64,000 nt of DNA from positions 1-64,000 of the forward strand of contig NZ_CAKJTJ010000006.1 in the NCBI RefSeq assembly GCF_917563925.1, written 5' to 3'. The notes beneath the pieces were generated by a model. The model did no database searches. It was given only the letters and a program-made list of their open reading frames with translations, and was not told the origin of the DNA. Source of the DNA: Sutcliffiella rhizosphaerae (GTDB lineage: Bacteria; Bacillota; Bacilli; Bacillales; Bacillaceae_I). This document shows, piece by piece, positions 22,720 to 31,183 of this stretch. Numbering within the stretch: position 1 is the first letter of the stretch; each line of letters starts with the position of its first letter. The position numbers were made by a program, and so were the translations under genes.

Positions 22720-22798
22720 GGCTCTTTTTTTATTTGATAAGATTTGTTTTCTCCTATGAGAAGTATTGCTGTCGGTAAGCACCTTAGACGAAAGAGCC
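22720..22798. repeat. 79-bp element with 8-bp terminal inverted repeats
   Basis: GGCTCTTT at 22720-22727 is matched by AAAGAGCC at 22791-22798. The interior is AT-rich and non-coding. It could be a small non-autonomous transposable element or simply a chance inverted repeat. Confidence 0.35.
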
Positions 22799-22888
22799 AA
22801 AAAGCTTCTTAAGGGAAGCAAGATATATTAGTGAGTAGATCAATATATTTTTATTTAATTAATGCAATTCCCATGTTGATCGTAGTGA

Positions 22889-22937
22889 AAGACAGGAATA
22901 CTCCCGTGGAAAGCGAAGCGTCTGTAACGAATATCAA
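22889..22937. repeat. Remnant of a Bacillaceae dispersed intergenic repeat
   Basis: The stretch containing GACAGGAATACTCCCGTGGA and AAGCGAAGCGTCTGTAACG resembles, from memory, both ends of a GC-richer repeat scattered between genes in many Bacillus relatives, with the middle deleted. It stands out from the AT-rich surroundings. Assignment needs a genome-wide search. Confidence 0.45.
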
Positions 22938-23039
22938 CAGTTAAATGCAAAACTTAAAAAAATTTGTCTTTGTACCAGTCTGTAATATCTATATAAATAG
23001 ATAAATAAAGTTTTCACCGAAATAAAAGGGGTTGTAACC

Positions 23040-23498
23040 ATGCAACGAGTAACAAATTGTGTACTATTAAAAGAAGACCAAGTGCTACTATTGCAAAAAC
23101 CACGTCGTGGCTGGTGGGTTGCACCTGGAGGAAAAATGGAGCACGGTGAATCTGTAAAGGATTCTGTAGTGCGAGAATATCGAGAAGAAACGGGAATTTA
23201 TTTAAAAAACCCTGCATTGAAGGGTGTTTTTACATTTTTAATAAAAGATGGGAATGACATTATTTCAGAGTGGATGATGTTTTCGTTCCTTGCAACAGAG
23301 TTTGATGGACAAAATGTGAAAGATTCGGAAGAAGGAAAAATAGATTGGCATATGCAGGAAGAGATTGGAAAGCTCCCAATGGCACCTGGTGATTATCATA
23401 TTCTTGAGTATCTCATTAAAGGTACCGGTATGATTTATGGGACATTTACATATACACCGGATTTTGAGCTATTGTCCTACAGGCTTGATCCAAACTAA
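23040..23498 (+). CDS. yvcI: NUDIX hydrolase YvcI
   Basis: The 152-residue protein has the Nudix box GGKMEHGESVKDSVVREYREETGI (residues about 32-55; a GX5EX7REUXEEXGU match), so it should cleave a nucleoside diphosphate linked to another group, using Mg. It is similar to 8-oxo-dGTP diphosphatase-type enzymes, but the substrate is not set by sequence. It is the first gene of the yvcI-rapZ-yvcK-whiA cluster, 18 bases before rapZ. Confidence 0.93.
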   Translation: MQRVTNCVLLKEDQVLLLQKPRRGWWVAPGGKMEHGESVKDSVVREYREETGIYLKNPALKGVFTFLIKDGNDIISEWMMFSFLATEFDGQNVKDSEEGKIDWHMQEEIGKLPMAPGDYHILEYLIKGTGMIYGTFTYTPDFELLSYRLDPN

Positions 23499-23516
23499 AT
23501 GAAAGGAGTGAACATC

Positions 23517-24407
23517 ATGAGTAAAGGCTCTAGCAGTGATGTGGAATTAGTCATTATTACAGGAATGAGTGGTGCAGGGAAAACAGTTGCCATTCAAAGT
23601 CTAGAGGACTTAGGTTTTTTCTGTGTAGATAATCTTCCTCCAACCTTGCTACCTAAGTTTTTGGAGCTGATGGAGGAATCCGGAAACAAAATGAATAAAG
23701 TAGCTTTAGTAATGGATCTCCGTGGACGAGAATTCTTCGAAAGCCTGTTCGAAGCATTGGATGATATTTCGGAGCTTTCTTGGGTGACACCTCAGATATT
23801 ATTCCTTGATGCAAATGATTCTGTCCTTGTATCCCGCTATAAAGAAACGAGAAGGTCGCACCCTTTGGCCAAATCTGGTCTGCCTCTTGAAGGAATTGAA
23901 TATGAACGTGAATTATTAGAAGAGATGAAGGGGCGTGCCCAATTAATCTTAGACACTTCCAACTTGAAACCGCGTGAACTAAGAGAGAAAATCCTCAAAC
24001 AATTTGCTACTCACTCAAAACAAACGTTCAAATTAAATGTCGTTTCCTTCGGCTTTAAGTACGGATTACCAATTGACGCTGATTTGGTATTTGATGTCCG
24101 TTTCCTGCCAAACCCTCATTATATTGATCATATGAGACCGATGACAGGATTGGATGAGGAAGTTTCCTCCTATGTTTTAAAATGGTCGGAAACGCAGAAG
24201 TTCGTTGAGAAACTTGAAGACTTATTGAGCTTTATGCTTCCTTATTACAAACGGGAAGGGAAAAGTCAGCTCGTTTTAGCGATTGGATGTACAGGGGGAC
24301 AACACCGCTCCGTTACGCTTGCTGAATATTTTGCAAAGCATTTTAAGGATGAGTATGATACACTCCTTACACATAGAGATATTGAGAAGCGAAAGGGAAA
24401 AGCATAA
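23517..24407 (+). CDS. rapZ: RNase adapter/nucleotide-binding protein RapZ (YvcJ)
   Basis: The 296-residue protein has Walker A GMSGAGKT near residue 17, a Walker B-like LILDTS, and the C-terminal domain with [10 protein letters not shown] that binds a small effector in Escherichia coli RapZ. B. subtilis YvcJ hydrolyses GTP and influences competence. The ATG at 23517 follows GAAAGGAGTG; the frame is open from 23499. It overlaps yvcK by one base. Confidence 0.95.
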   Translation: MSKGSSSDVELVIITGMSGAGKTVAIQSLEDLGFFCVDNLPPTLLPKFLELMEESGNKMNKVALVMDLRGREFFESLFEALDDISELSWVTPQILFLDANDSVLVSRYKETRRSHPLAKSGLPLEGIEYERELLEEMKGRAQLILDTSNLKPRELREKILKQFATHSKQTFKLNVVSFGFKYGLPIDADLVFDVRFLPNPHYIDHMRPMTGLDEEVSSYVLKWSETQKFVEKLEDLLSFMLPYYKREGKSQLVLAIGCTGGQHRSVTLAEYFAKHFKDEYDTLLTHRDIEKRKGKA

Positions 24408-25384
24408 TGAAACGACAGAAACTGCCGAAAATCGTTATCATTGGCGGAGGAACTGGGCTCCCAGTACTGTTACGTGGTCTAAAGCATTATGATGTAGATA
24501 TTACTGCGGTAGTAACAGTCGCTGATGATGGAGGAAGCTCTGGCCGTTTACGTGATGAATTGCACATACCCCCGCCTGGTGACGTTCGTAATGTTCTTGC
24601 TGCTCTGTCTGATGTAGAACCGTTAATAGAAGACTTGTTTCAGCATCGTTTCGCAACTGGAAATGGGCTATCGGGTCATTCTCTAGGGAATTTATTACTT
24701 GCCGCAATGACCACAATCACTGGTGATTTTGTTCATGCAATACGAGAAATGAGCAAGGTGTTGAATGTACGTGGAAAGGTACTCCCTGCCGCTAATCAAA
24801 GTGTAGTATTACATGCAGAGATGGCTGATGGTTCTGTTGTTACAGGAGAATCAAAAATTCCTGCTTCAGGGCAAAAAATAAAACGAGTATTTTTAACGCC
24901 TGAAAAGGTTGAACCATTAAGAGAGACAGTAGAGGAAATTCAACATGCAGATCTCTTGATTATAGGTCCGGGAAGTCTTTACACTAGCATTTTACCGAAT
25001 TTGCTTGTACCGAATATAGGAGAAGCAGTAGCTAACTCTAAAGCAAAAAAAGTATATATCTGTAATGTTATGACACAAGCTGGTGAAACATTAGATTATA
25101 CAGCTAGCGATCATGTAAAAGCTTTATATGAACATATGGGTTGCTCATTCTTGGATACCATATTGGTAAATGAGGAAGATATACCTGAAGATATTGCAAC
25201 GCGATATAAAAAAGAATTTGCTACACCTGTTGTCTATGACATTGCGGTTCTTTCCGAAATGGGACTCGAAATTGTACATGATAAAATTATCCGATACGAG
25301 GATGGCGTCATCCGCCATGATACCCAAAAAGTAGCGGGCTTGTTGTTTTCTATGTTGAATGTGGACAACAATCGAAAAAGGTAA
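24407..25384 (+). CDS. yvcK: YvcK (GlmR/MgfK) family protein
   Basis: YvcK binds UDP-sugars and is needed in B. subtilis for growth and normal cell wall on gluconeogenic carbon sources. The 325-residue protein has the CofD-like fold signs IGGGTGLPVLLRGLK at the start, ADDGGSSGRLRDEL, and GPGSLYTSILPNLLV. It sits between rapZ and whiA, as in all Bacillus. Confidence 0.95.
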   Translation: MKRQKLPKIVIIGGGTGLPVLLRGLKHYDVDITAVVTVADDGGSSGRLRDELHIPPPGDVRNVLAALSDVEPLIEDLFQHRFATGNGLSGHSLGNLLLAAMTTITGDFVHAIREMSKVLNVRGKVLPAANQSVVLHAEMADGSVVTGESKIPASGQKIKRVFLTPEKVEPLRETVEEIQHADLLIIGPGSLYTSILPNLLVPNIGEAVANSKAKKVYICNVMTQAGETLDYTASDHVKALYEHMGCSFLDTILVNEEDIPEDIATRYKKEFATPVVYDIAVLSEMGLEIVHDKIIRYEDGVIRHDTQKVAGLLFSMLNVDNNRKR

Positions 25385-25420
25385 CATTTCAAAAGCAAAA
25401 CGCTACAGGGGGTGAATAAG

Positions 25421-26362
25421 ATGTCCTACGCTTCTGAAACGAAAAAAGAACTAACAACCATTGAAATAAAAGATTGTTGTGTCAAATCAGAACTTGCAGC
25501 ATTAATTAGAATGAATGGCTCATTATCCTTTTCAAACCGAAAATTGATTCTCGATATTCAAACTGAAAATGCTGCTATTGCCCGCCGTATCTATACATTG
25601 ACTAAAAAGATATACGATGTAAGTGTGGAGCTTTTAGTTCGTAAAAAGATGCGCTTAAAAAAGAACAACGTCTATATCGTACGTTACGCCGAGCAAGCCC
25701 ATTATATTTTGGATCAATTAAATATTCTAAAAGATGGTTTTACATTTGTAAGAGATATATCCAGTGAACTTATCGCTAAAAAATGTTGTAAGCGTTCCTA
25801 TTTGCGTGGTGCTTTTTTAGCTGGAGGATCAGTCAACAATCCCGAAACTTCCTCCTATCATCTAGAAATTTTTTCACTCTACCATGAGCACAACGAGTCT
25901 TTGTGTAAATTGATGAATATGTTTCATCTAAATAGTAAAACATTAGAGCGTAAAAAGGGCTATATTACCTATCTTAAAGAGGCGGAAAAAATAGCAGAAT
26001 TCCTAAATATTATTGGTGCCCATCAGGCATTGCTAAAATTTGAAGATATTCGGATTGTCCGGGATATGCGCAATTCAGTAAACAGGCTCGTAAACTGCGA
26101 AACAGCTAATTTGAATAAAACCATTGGTGCAGCGATTAGGCAGGTGGAAAATATTCGATTTATTGATAGTACTGTTGGTCTGCAAGTACTCCCTGAAAAA
26201 TTAAGAGAAATTGCAGAGCTTCGTGTTAATTACCAGGATGTCACACTTAAAGAACTTGGGGAAATGGTATCTGGAGGTGCCATCAGCAAATCTGGTATTA
26301 ACCATAGGCTTCGTAAAATAGATGAGATTGCCGATAAACTTCGTGCAGGAGAAACTGTATAA
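25421..26362 (+). CDS. whiA: DNA-binding protein WhiA
   Basis: The 313-residue protein combines a degenerate LAGLIDADG homing-endonuclease fold (residues about 20-190, with [14 protein letters not shown]) and a C-terminal helix-turn-helix ([25 protein letters not shown]). In B. subtilis WhiA associates with DNA and affects division and chromosome segregation. The ATG at 25421 has AGGGGGTG upstream; a GTG at 25412 lies within that site. Confidence 0.95.
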   Translation: MSYASETKKELTTIEIKDCCVKSELAALIRMNGSLSFSNRKLILDIQTENAAIARRIYTLTKKIYDVSVELLVRKKMRLKKNNVYIVRYAEQAHYILDQLNILKDGFTFVRDISSELIAKKCCKRSYLRGAFLAGGSVNNPETSSYHLEIFSLYHEHNESLCKLMNMFHLNSKTLERKKGYITYLKEAEKIAEFLNIIGAHQALLKFEDIRIVRDMRNSVNRLVNCETANLNKTIGAAIRQVENIRFIDSTVGLQVLPEKLREIAELRVNYQDVTLKELGEMVSGGAISKSGINHRLRKIDEIADKLRAGETV

Positions 26363-26412
26363 GTTTCCGTTTTATAAATAGGAAAAGTAATGTTAAATGA
26401 GGAGGAATTTAA

Positions 26413-26670
26413 ATGGTACAAAAACAAGTAGATGTTCGTCTAAAGACAGGTTTGCAAGCACGTCCTGCAGCACTGTTCGTACAAGAAGCAAACCGTTTCT
26501 CAAGTGAGGTTTTTCTTGAGAAAGATGGGAAAAAAGTGAATGCAAAGAGTATTATGGGATTGATGAGTCTTGCTATTGGCTCAGGAGCAACCATCACCTT
26601 GATTGCAGATGGTCACGATGAAGAAGACGCAATTGCTGCGTTAACTGATTATGTACAACAAGAAAATTAA
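26413..26670 (+). CDS. crh: Catabolite repression HPr-like protein Crh
   Basis: The 85-residue HPr paralogue has Gln at position 15 (TGLQARPAALF) in place of the phosphotransferase histidine, so it cannot carry phosphate in sugar uptake. Ser46 (AKSIMGL) is kept for phosphorylation by HprK, after which Crh acts as a CcpA co-repressor. The Gln15/Ser46 pair is diagnostic. A good AGGAGG lies upstream of the ATG. Confidence 0.97.
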   Translation: MVQKQVDVRLKTGLQARPAALFVQEANRFSSEVFLEKDGKKVNAKSIMGLMSLAIGSGATITLIADGHDEEDAIAALTDYVQQEN

Positions 26671-26729
26671 CTATTATTCAGATAGTGTTTTGAGTGTTGA
26701 ATGCGCTATCTGAATGGTTAATAGAAAGG

Positions 26730-26764
26730 AGGATGCCATGAGGATGAGTGTGGTATCCTTTTTT
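26730..26764 (+). terminator. Terminator after crh
   Basis: AGGATGCCA and TGGTATCCT form a stem followed by TTTTTT. A second inverted repeat (CAGATAG/CTATCTG) lies just before it. Confidence 0.75.
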
Positions 26765-26770
26765 GTATAG

Positions 26771-26797
26771 AAAAAAGTCCCCATTAACAGGGGACTT
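26771..26797 (-). terminator. Terminator after clpP
   Basis: On the minus strand AAGTCCCC and GGGGACTT form a stem followed by TTTTTT, just past the clpP stop. Confidence 0.88.
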
Positions 26798-26805
26798 CAG
26801 TGTGT

Positions 26806-27390
26806 TTAGTTATTGTTCTTAATTACTTTGTCGATCAAGCCATATTCAAGTGCGCGGTCGGCTGTCATGAAGTTATCTCGGTCTGTATCGCGAGAGATAA
26901 CTTCAATAGGTTGACCAGTGTTTTCTGATAAGATTGTGTTAAGCTTTTCACGAAGGAACAAGATACGTTTTGCTGCAATTTCAATTTCCGTTGCCTGCCC
27001 TTGCGCTCCTCCAAGTGGTTGGTGAATCATCACTTCACTGTTAGGTAACGCAAAGCGCTTGCCTTTTGCACCAGCGGATAATAGGAAGGCTCCCATAGAA
27101 GCCGCCATCCCCACACACATTGTGCTAACATTAGGCTTAATGAAGTTCATTGTATCGTAAATAGCCATACCAGCTGTGATGGAACCACCTGGACTGTTAA
27201 TATAAAGGGAAATATCTTTTTCAGGATCTTCGGCTGCTAAGAATAAAAGCTGTGACACTATGGAGTTAGCAACATTGTCATCAATGGCACTTCCAAGCAT
27301 AATAATACGGTCTTTTAATAAACGGGAGTAAATGTCATAAGCGCGCTCCCCACGGCTTGTTTGTTCAATAACTGTAGGAATTAAGTTCAT
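26806..27390 (-). CDS. clpP: ATP-dependent Clp protease proteolytic subunit
   Basis: ClpP forms the 14-mer chamber that degrades proteins fed by ClpC, ClpX or ClpE. The 194-residue protein has the catalytic triad at the usual positions: Ser98 in GMAASMGAF, His123 in MIHQPLGG, and Asp172 in DTDRDNF. The length is standard. It is transcribed opposite to its neighbours from a CtsR-controlled promoter (27511-27540). Confidence 0.98.
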   Translation of the reverse strand: MNLIPTVIEQTSRGERAYDIYSRLLKDRIIMLGSAIDDNVANSIVSQLLFLAAEDPEKDISLYINSPGGSITAGMAIYDTMNFIKPNVSTMCVGMAASMGAFLLSAGAKGKRFALPNSEVMIHQPLGGAQGQATEIEIAAKRILFLREKLNTILSENTGQPIEVISRDTDRDNFMTADRALEYGLIDKVIKNNN

Positions 27391-27510
27391 CTCACTTTTC
27401 CTCCTTGAATTTTAGATTAATAATCGGAGAAGGTCCATATGTAAAAAAGGGAAATAATCACGGTGAACCTACCCCGACTAGAAGGTATTACTTAATATTT
27501 ATGTACTTTT

Positions 27511-27540
27511 ATCATACATAAAAGGTCAATAATGGTCAAA
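27511..27540 (-). promoter_or_regulatory. clpP promoter overlapped by a CtsR operator
   Basis: On the plus strand GGTCAAT-AAT-GGTCAAA (27524-27540) is a direct heptad repeat with a three-base spacer, the CtsR heat-shock operator. On the minus strand the same bases provide the -35 TTGACC (27539-27534), 17 bp before TATGAT (27516-27511). CtsR bound here would block RNA polymerase, as known for clpP in Bacillus. Confidence 0.9.
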
Positions 27541-27704
27541 TAAAAACCATCGCAAATAACTCCATTTTTCCCCATGTAATAAATCATTACCACTAACTAA
27601 CTTTATTAAACTCCTTAACGATTTTTTCTACATATCAACAAGTAATTTGGATGTGGTTATGAAACTAAATCGAGAAATTAAAAAGGAAAAGAGGTGTTTT
27701 AATT

Positions 27705-27815
27705 ATAACAACGGACACCATACAGCAGTTGGTAGTGAAATATCCGGAAGTATGAGAGAGTTTCTATAGCCTACTCGACAAGGATTATTTAATCTGGTAT
27801 ATTAATAAAGTCTAA
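27705..27815 (+). pseudogene. Remnant of a small DUF1858-like gene
   Basis: After AAAAGAGGTG, a reading frame gives ITTDTIQQLVVKYPEV, then TGA (27753-27755), then ESFYSLLDKDYLIWYINKV and a stop. The first part resembles the start of the small DUF1858/ScdA-type domain (T..T.I.elv.kYPe). There is no start codon (ATA at 27705) and an in-frame stop, so it is probably dead. The assignment is from memory of a short motif and is tentative. Confidence 0.35.
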
Positions 27816-27824
27816 TTTGACTTT

Positions 27825-27902
27825 GCGCTCGTAGCTCAGGGGATAGAGCGGTGGTTTCCGGTACCACGTCATGCGGGGGTTCGATTCCCTCCGAGCGCGC
27901 CA
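27825..27902 (+). tRNA. tRNA-Arg (anticodon CCG)
   Basis: A complete cloverleaf: acceptor GCGCTCG/CGAGCGC, D stem GCTC/GAGC, anticodon stem GTGGT/ACCAC around loop TTCCGGT giving anticodon CCG (reads CGG), T stem with TTCGATT loop, discriminator G and encoded CCA. It is a lone tRNA gene next to clpP. Confidence 0.95.
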
Positions 27903-27981
27903 ATTTATAGATTAAATTTATTTTTGAAAAATACTAATTTGATGATGATAACGGACAAGAGCCGTTTAATATTATTTATCC

Positions 27982-28007
27982 ACCCAGTGTCGGCACACTG
28001 GGTTTTT
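27982..28007 (+). terminator. Terminator after tRNA-Arg
   Basis: CCCAGTGT and ACACTGGG form an 8-bp stem with a CGGC loop followed by TTTTT. Confidence 0.88.
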
Positions 28008-28191
28008 ATTTTTGTTTGCACCTTTTTGGAGCTTTTTTTGATAAAAGCCCACTTTGAAAAAGCATGTACAACAGGAACACACAATTATTTCTCCTCAAAA
28101 AATATTATAATAAAAGTGATCCAATTTTACATCTCCTCCGTTAGGTAAGTGAAAGTAGCAAAATTCCAACCATAAAACGGAGAGGATGATT

Positions 28192-29041
28192 ATGAAAAAG
28201 ACGCTAATGGCTTTAGTGAGGGCACTAACATTACTTGTACCAACATTCGCTATGGCGAATGGAGAGGAAAATGTGAAAACTCCAGCAGCAGATTTGAGAG
28301 CAACCTTGGATCATCTATTGTCGGAACATTTTGTTTTAGCAGTTTGTAGTAGCTGACTTAAGAGCAACACTTAATCATTTAGCAGCGGAACATACTGTAT
28401 ATGCGACAATTGGTATGCAAAAGGGATTCGATCAAGCAGAGGATGTTGATTTTATTAACTGGGCAGAAGATGCTCATACGGCTGACTTTAAAACAGCTAT
28501 CGCATCTATCTATGGTGATGAAGGTAGAGCACAATTTGAACAAGTTTGGCAAGCGAACCATATTGATGCTCAAGGCATGATTGTTGCAGCAACAATGGAA
28601 AATGATGAAGCAAAAAGAACTGAAGCAGAAGAACACTTACAAACGTTTGCGAAAGTTTTTGGCGAATTTTTAGGAGCTGCAACGGAAGAAAACCTTCCAG
28701 CTAAAGCAGCAACAGAAGCTGTTTGGGCGCATGAGAAATTGGTATTAAAGTCATTTGACCACTACACAGCTGAAGAGTACCAAGAAACGTATGATACGTT
28801 CCGTGAAAGCTATGCCTTTATGTTTGGTATTGGTGAAACATTAGGTGGAGCTATAGTAACTCAGCATCCAGATAAATTTAGTGGCGAAACAATGCCAAGT
28901 GAAATGCCAAATACAGGAATGGGTGGCGGAAGCAAGAAAAGCATCCCAACAGCACTAATAGTTGTAGTCATTGCTACAATGTTTGCTGCCACTACTTATC
29001 TAGTAGTTCGTCGTAAAATGAAAATGCCTGAAAATGCATAA
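28192..29041 (+). pseudogene. Frameshifted secreted, sortase-anchored surface protein
   Basis: The ATG at 28192, behind AGAGGAT, opens a signal peptide (MKKTLMALVRALTLLVPTFAMA) and a mature start that repeats as ADLRATLDHLLSEHFVLA. This frame stops at 28354. A one-base shift restores ADLRATLNHLAAEHTVYA and an open frame to 29041. The rest is an alpha-helical, acidic domain, then MPNTG, a glycine-serine linker, a membrane span (ALIVVVIATMFAATTYLVV) and RRKMK, i.e. a sortase sorting signal. The repeat suggests that two tandem domains collapsed by deletion. Whether a programmed or phase-variable frameshift rescues it cannot be told. Confidence 0.75.
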
Positions 29042-29207
29042 GAAGCAGTTTGAAGAAGGAGAGTTTGAGCTTGTTACGAGCATATCCACACACCAACGTA
29101 AAAGCTATACAGATCCTGTATCACGCGACCATTCCTACTATGTGACGGCAATTAATGAGCAAGGCGGTGAGTCAGACCCTTCTGACGTTTCTGTATATGA
29201 GGAATGA
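29040..29207 (+). pseudogene. C-terminal remnant of a fibronectin type III domain
   Basis: In a different frame from the preceding gene, the bases encode KKQFEEGEFELVTSISTHQR, then SYTDPVSRDHSYYVTAINEQ and GGESDPSDVSVYEE before a stop. The YYVTAINEQGGESDPSDV pattern is the last strands of a fibronectin III domain, as found at the end of some penicillin-binding proteins and secreted enzymes. There is no start codon or upstream part, so it is a gene tail left by a deletion. Confidence 0.6.
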
Positions 29208-29445
29208 TGGTAATGTATATCCGAGAAACGATAAATCCGATCATTTGTCAAAGGTTTGAGGGACTGCCAGACGAAAGTAATCACTTTCTGAACGGTCCCT
29301 TTTCCAGTACTTTTCATTCGATTTTCTTCATAAGATTTAATACATTACATAACTACTTCCAATTATTAATGATTACAAATTCTGCTGAAGTCAGGTAGAA
29401 TGTAGATACAGCCTGGAAATCCTAGGTCGGAGGAGGGGTAGAAAA

Positions 29446-30765
29446 ATGAAGCAGTCTATAGGTTTGTTTCAGGAGCAATCATTGAAACTTGCAATGACAC
29501 AAGAATTAAAGCAAGCAATCACATTATTGCAATATTCCACTTTAGAGCTAGTTGATTTTTTAAAGGAGCAATCAATGGAAAATCCGTTGATGGAGCTAAA
29601 AGAACCAGCAAACATTCGGGAGCTAGCTTCCTCGCGTAAACAAATAGTAAAAGGACCGACCTCGCAAACCTTTTCGATTGAAAATTTCAGTAAACATGGA
29701 GAGACCCTTCATCAATATTTGGAGCAACAGCTGTTAGAAAGCACCTTGTCCAACGAGGAAAAACAATTTACAAAAAGAGTAATACCATACATAGATCCAA
29801 ACGGTTATATTCCAGAGGATTATTCCATAATTGCAAAGCAGCTCAACAGTTCAATGGAGTCTATCGAAAACATAATACGCATAATTAAACAGATGGAACC
29901 AGCAGGAATCGGAGCAAAAGACTTACAGGAGTGTCTCCTCCTTCAATTGCAAAGGCACCCGGACCGTAATGAATTAACGGAAAGAATCCTCGAAAACGAC
30001 TTTACGCTTTTTGCTGAAAAGGCGTGGAAAACACTTGCTAAGAAATATTCTATTACCTTAAAAGAAATTCAATCGATCCATGATGAAATCGTGAAACTCC
30101 ACCCTCGTCCTGGAAATAAATTTGATACTGTTGAAAAACCAAAATATATAACACCAGATCTATTAGTCCAAAGGCAGCACAATCAGTTTATCGTTTCGTT
30201 GAATGAGGAGATAATTCCCCAACTTGCTATTAACAAGCAGTATAAAGAAACGTTAAAAGGAAAAGGGGAATTAGAAAGTTACTTGCAGGAAAAAATACAG
30301 CAATGCCAATGGATTGTAAAAAGTATCGAGCATCGTAAGCATACATTGGTAAAGGTAATGGAAGAAATCGTGTTCTCGCAGCAATCCTTCTTTTTTAACG
30401 GACCAGCTTTTTTGAAACCGCTAACATTGAAAGATATAGCCAGTCGTTTAAATATTCATGAGTCAACCGTAAGTAGAGCGACGAAGGAAAAGTATGTGCA
30501 AACGCAATACGGCCTTTTTGAACTGAAATATTTTTTTAGCCAAGGGCTAAGTGCGCAATTTGACGAAGAAAAATCAACAAGACATGTACAACAATTAATA
30601 GAAGAGCTTGTAAAAAAAGAAGATAAGCAAAAGCCATTAAGTGACCAACAGCTGACAAACCTTCTGCAAGGGGAGTATCATATATCTATCTCTAGGAGAA
30701 CAGTAGCTAAATATCGAGACTTACTTCAAATACCAAGTTCCTCCATGAGAAAACGTTATGATTGA
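29446..30765 (+). CDS. rpoN: RNA polymerase sigma-54 factor
   Basis: Sigma-54 (SigL in Bacillus) directs -24/-12 promoters with enhancer-binding activators. The 439-residue protein has the Q/L-rich region I (SLKLAMTQELKQAITLLQYSTLEL), the core-binding domain, a helix-turn-helix (LKDIASRLNIHESTVSRATKEKY), and the C-terminal RpoN box ISRRTVAKYRD. A strong GGAGGAGGGG precedes the ATG. It is followed by a glutaredoxin-like gene and cggR. Confidence 0.96.
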   Translation: MKQSIGLFQEQSLKLAMTQELKQAITLLQYSTLELVDFLKEQSMENPLMELKEPANIRELASSRKQIVKGPTSQTFSIENFSKHGETLHQYLEQQLLESTLSNEEKQFTKRVIPYIDPNGYIPEDYSIIAKQLNSSMESIENIIRIIKQMEPAGIGAKDLQECLLLQLQRHPDRNELTERILENDFTLFAEKAWKTLAKKYSITLKEIQSIHDEIVKLHPRPGNKFDTVEKPKYITPDLLVQRQHNQFIVSLNEEIIPQLAINKQYKETLKGKGELESYLQEKIQQCQWIVKSIEHRKHTLVKVMEEIVFSQQSFFFNGPAFLKPLTLKDIASRLNIHESTVSRATKEKYVQTQYGLFELKYFFSQGLSAQFDEEKSTRHVQQLIEELVKKEDKQKPLSDQQLTNLLQGEYHISISRRTVAKYRDLLQIPSSSMRKRYD

Positions 30766-30775
30766 AGAAAGGTAG

Positions 30776-31027
30776 ATGGATAGAATGAATTTAACATTTT
30801 ACACGAAGGTGGACTGTCCTCTTTGTGAAAAGGCAAAAATAAAATTAATGGAACTTCAACGTGAATGGAATTTTTCTATTGAAGAAAATGATATTTATAA
30901 GGATGATGTTTTACTTGAGAAATATCAATTAATGATTCCTGTTGTAGAGCATGAAGGAGAAATGCTTGCTTATGGTCAAATTAGCAAGGAAGAAATAAGA
31001 AAGCGTTTACTTGAAAAAATCCGCTAA
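30776..31027 (+). CDS. Glutaredoxin-family protein
   Basis: The small protein (83 residues; 80 if it starts at the ATG at 30785) has a thioredoxin-like start with the CxxC motif CPLC (FYTKVDCPLCEKAK) and the cis-Pro region MIPVVEHEGE. It probably does thiol-disulfide exchange, but the partner is unknown. It lies 10 bases after rpoN and just before cggR. Confidence 0.85.
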   Translation: MDRMNLTFYTKVDCPLCEKAKIKLMELQREWNFSIEENDIYKDDVLLEKYQLMIPVVEHEGEMLAYGQISKEEIRKRLLEKIR

Positions 31028-31048
31028 CCCCTAGTTGCATAAGGGTTT

Positions 31049-31089
31049 CACCTTTGTTACAATCAAGTTGTAGCAGGGGTGATTTTTTT
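31049..31089 (+). terminator. Terminator after the glutaredoxin-family gene
   Basis: TCACC/GGTGA outer stem and TGTTACAA/TTGTAGCA inner stem (one wobble) with TTTTTTTT. It separates rpoN transcription from cggR. Confidence 0.75.
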
Positions 31090-31096
31090 TACCGCT

Positions 31097-31134
31097 ACTG
31101 GGACACAATATGTCATACTGGGACGTTTTAAGTC
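31097..31134 (+). promoter_or_regulatory. CggR operator upstream of cggR-gapA
   Basis: Two direct copies, ACTGGGACACAATATGTC at 31097-31114 and ACTGGGACGTTTTAAGTC at 31117-31134, lie 20 bp apart. They match the CggR operator of B. subtilis (CGGGAC-N6-TGTC repeats), which is released by fructose-1,6-bisphosphate. Confidence 0.85.
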
Positions 31135-31183
31135 CAATGGCTAATTCTCAAAAGGTAAAACGCACTCTAAAGGGGAAGCTATC

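Larger units (their letters stand above)
22523..23039. other. Long gene-free region before yvcI with repeat remnants
   Basis: No ORF here is supported. Two repeat-like signatures are listed separately (22720-22798 and 22889-22937). The AAAAGGGG before 23040 is the yvcI ribosome binding site. A weak promoter (TTTGTA, 17 bp, TATAAA near 22968-22996) may drive yvcI. Confidence 0.5.

Noticed and set aside
29204..29398. 64-codon reading frame between the fibronectin remnant and rpoN
   Set aside because: No ribosome binding site, no recognisable protein features, and it lies across a GGGAC/GTCCC hairpin region.
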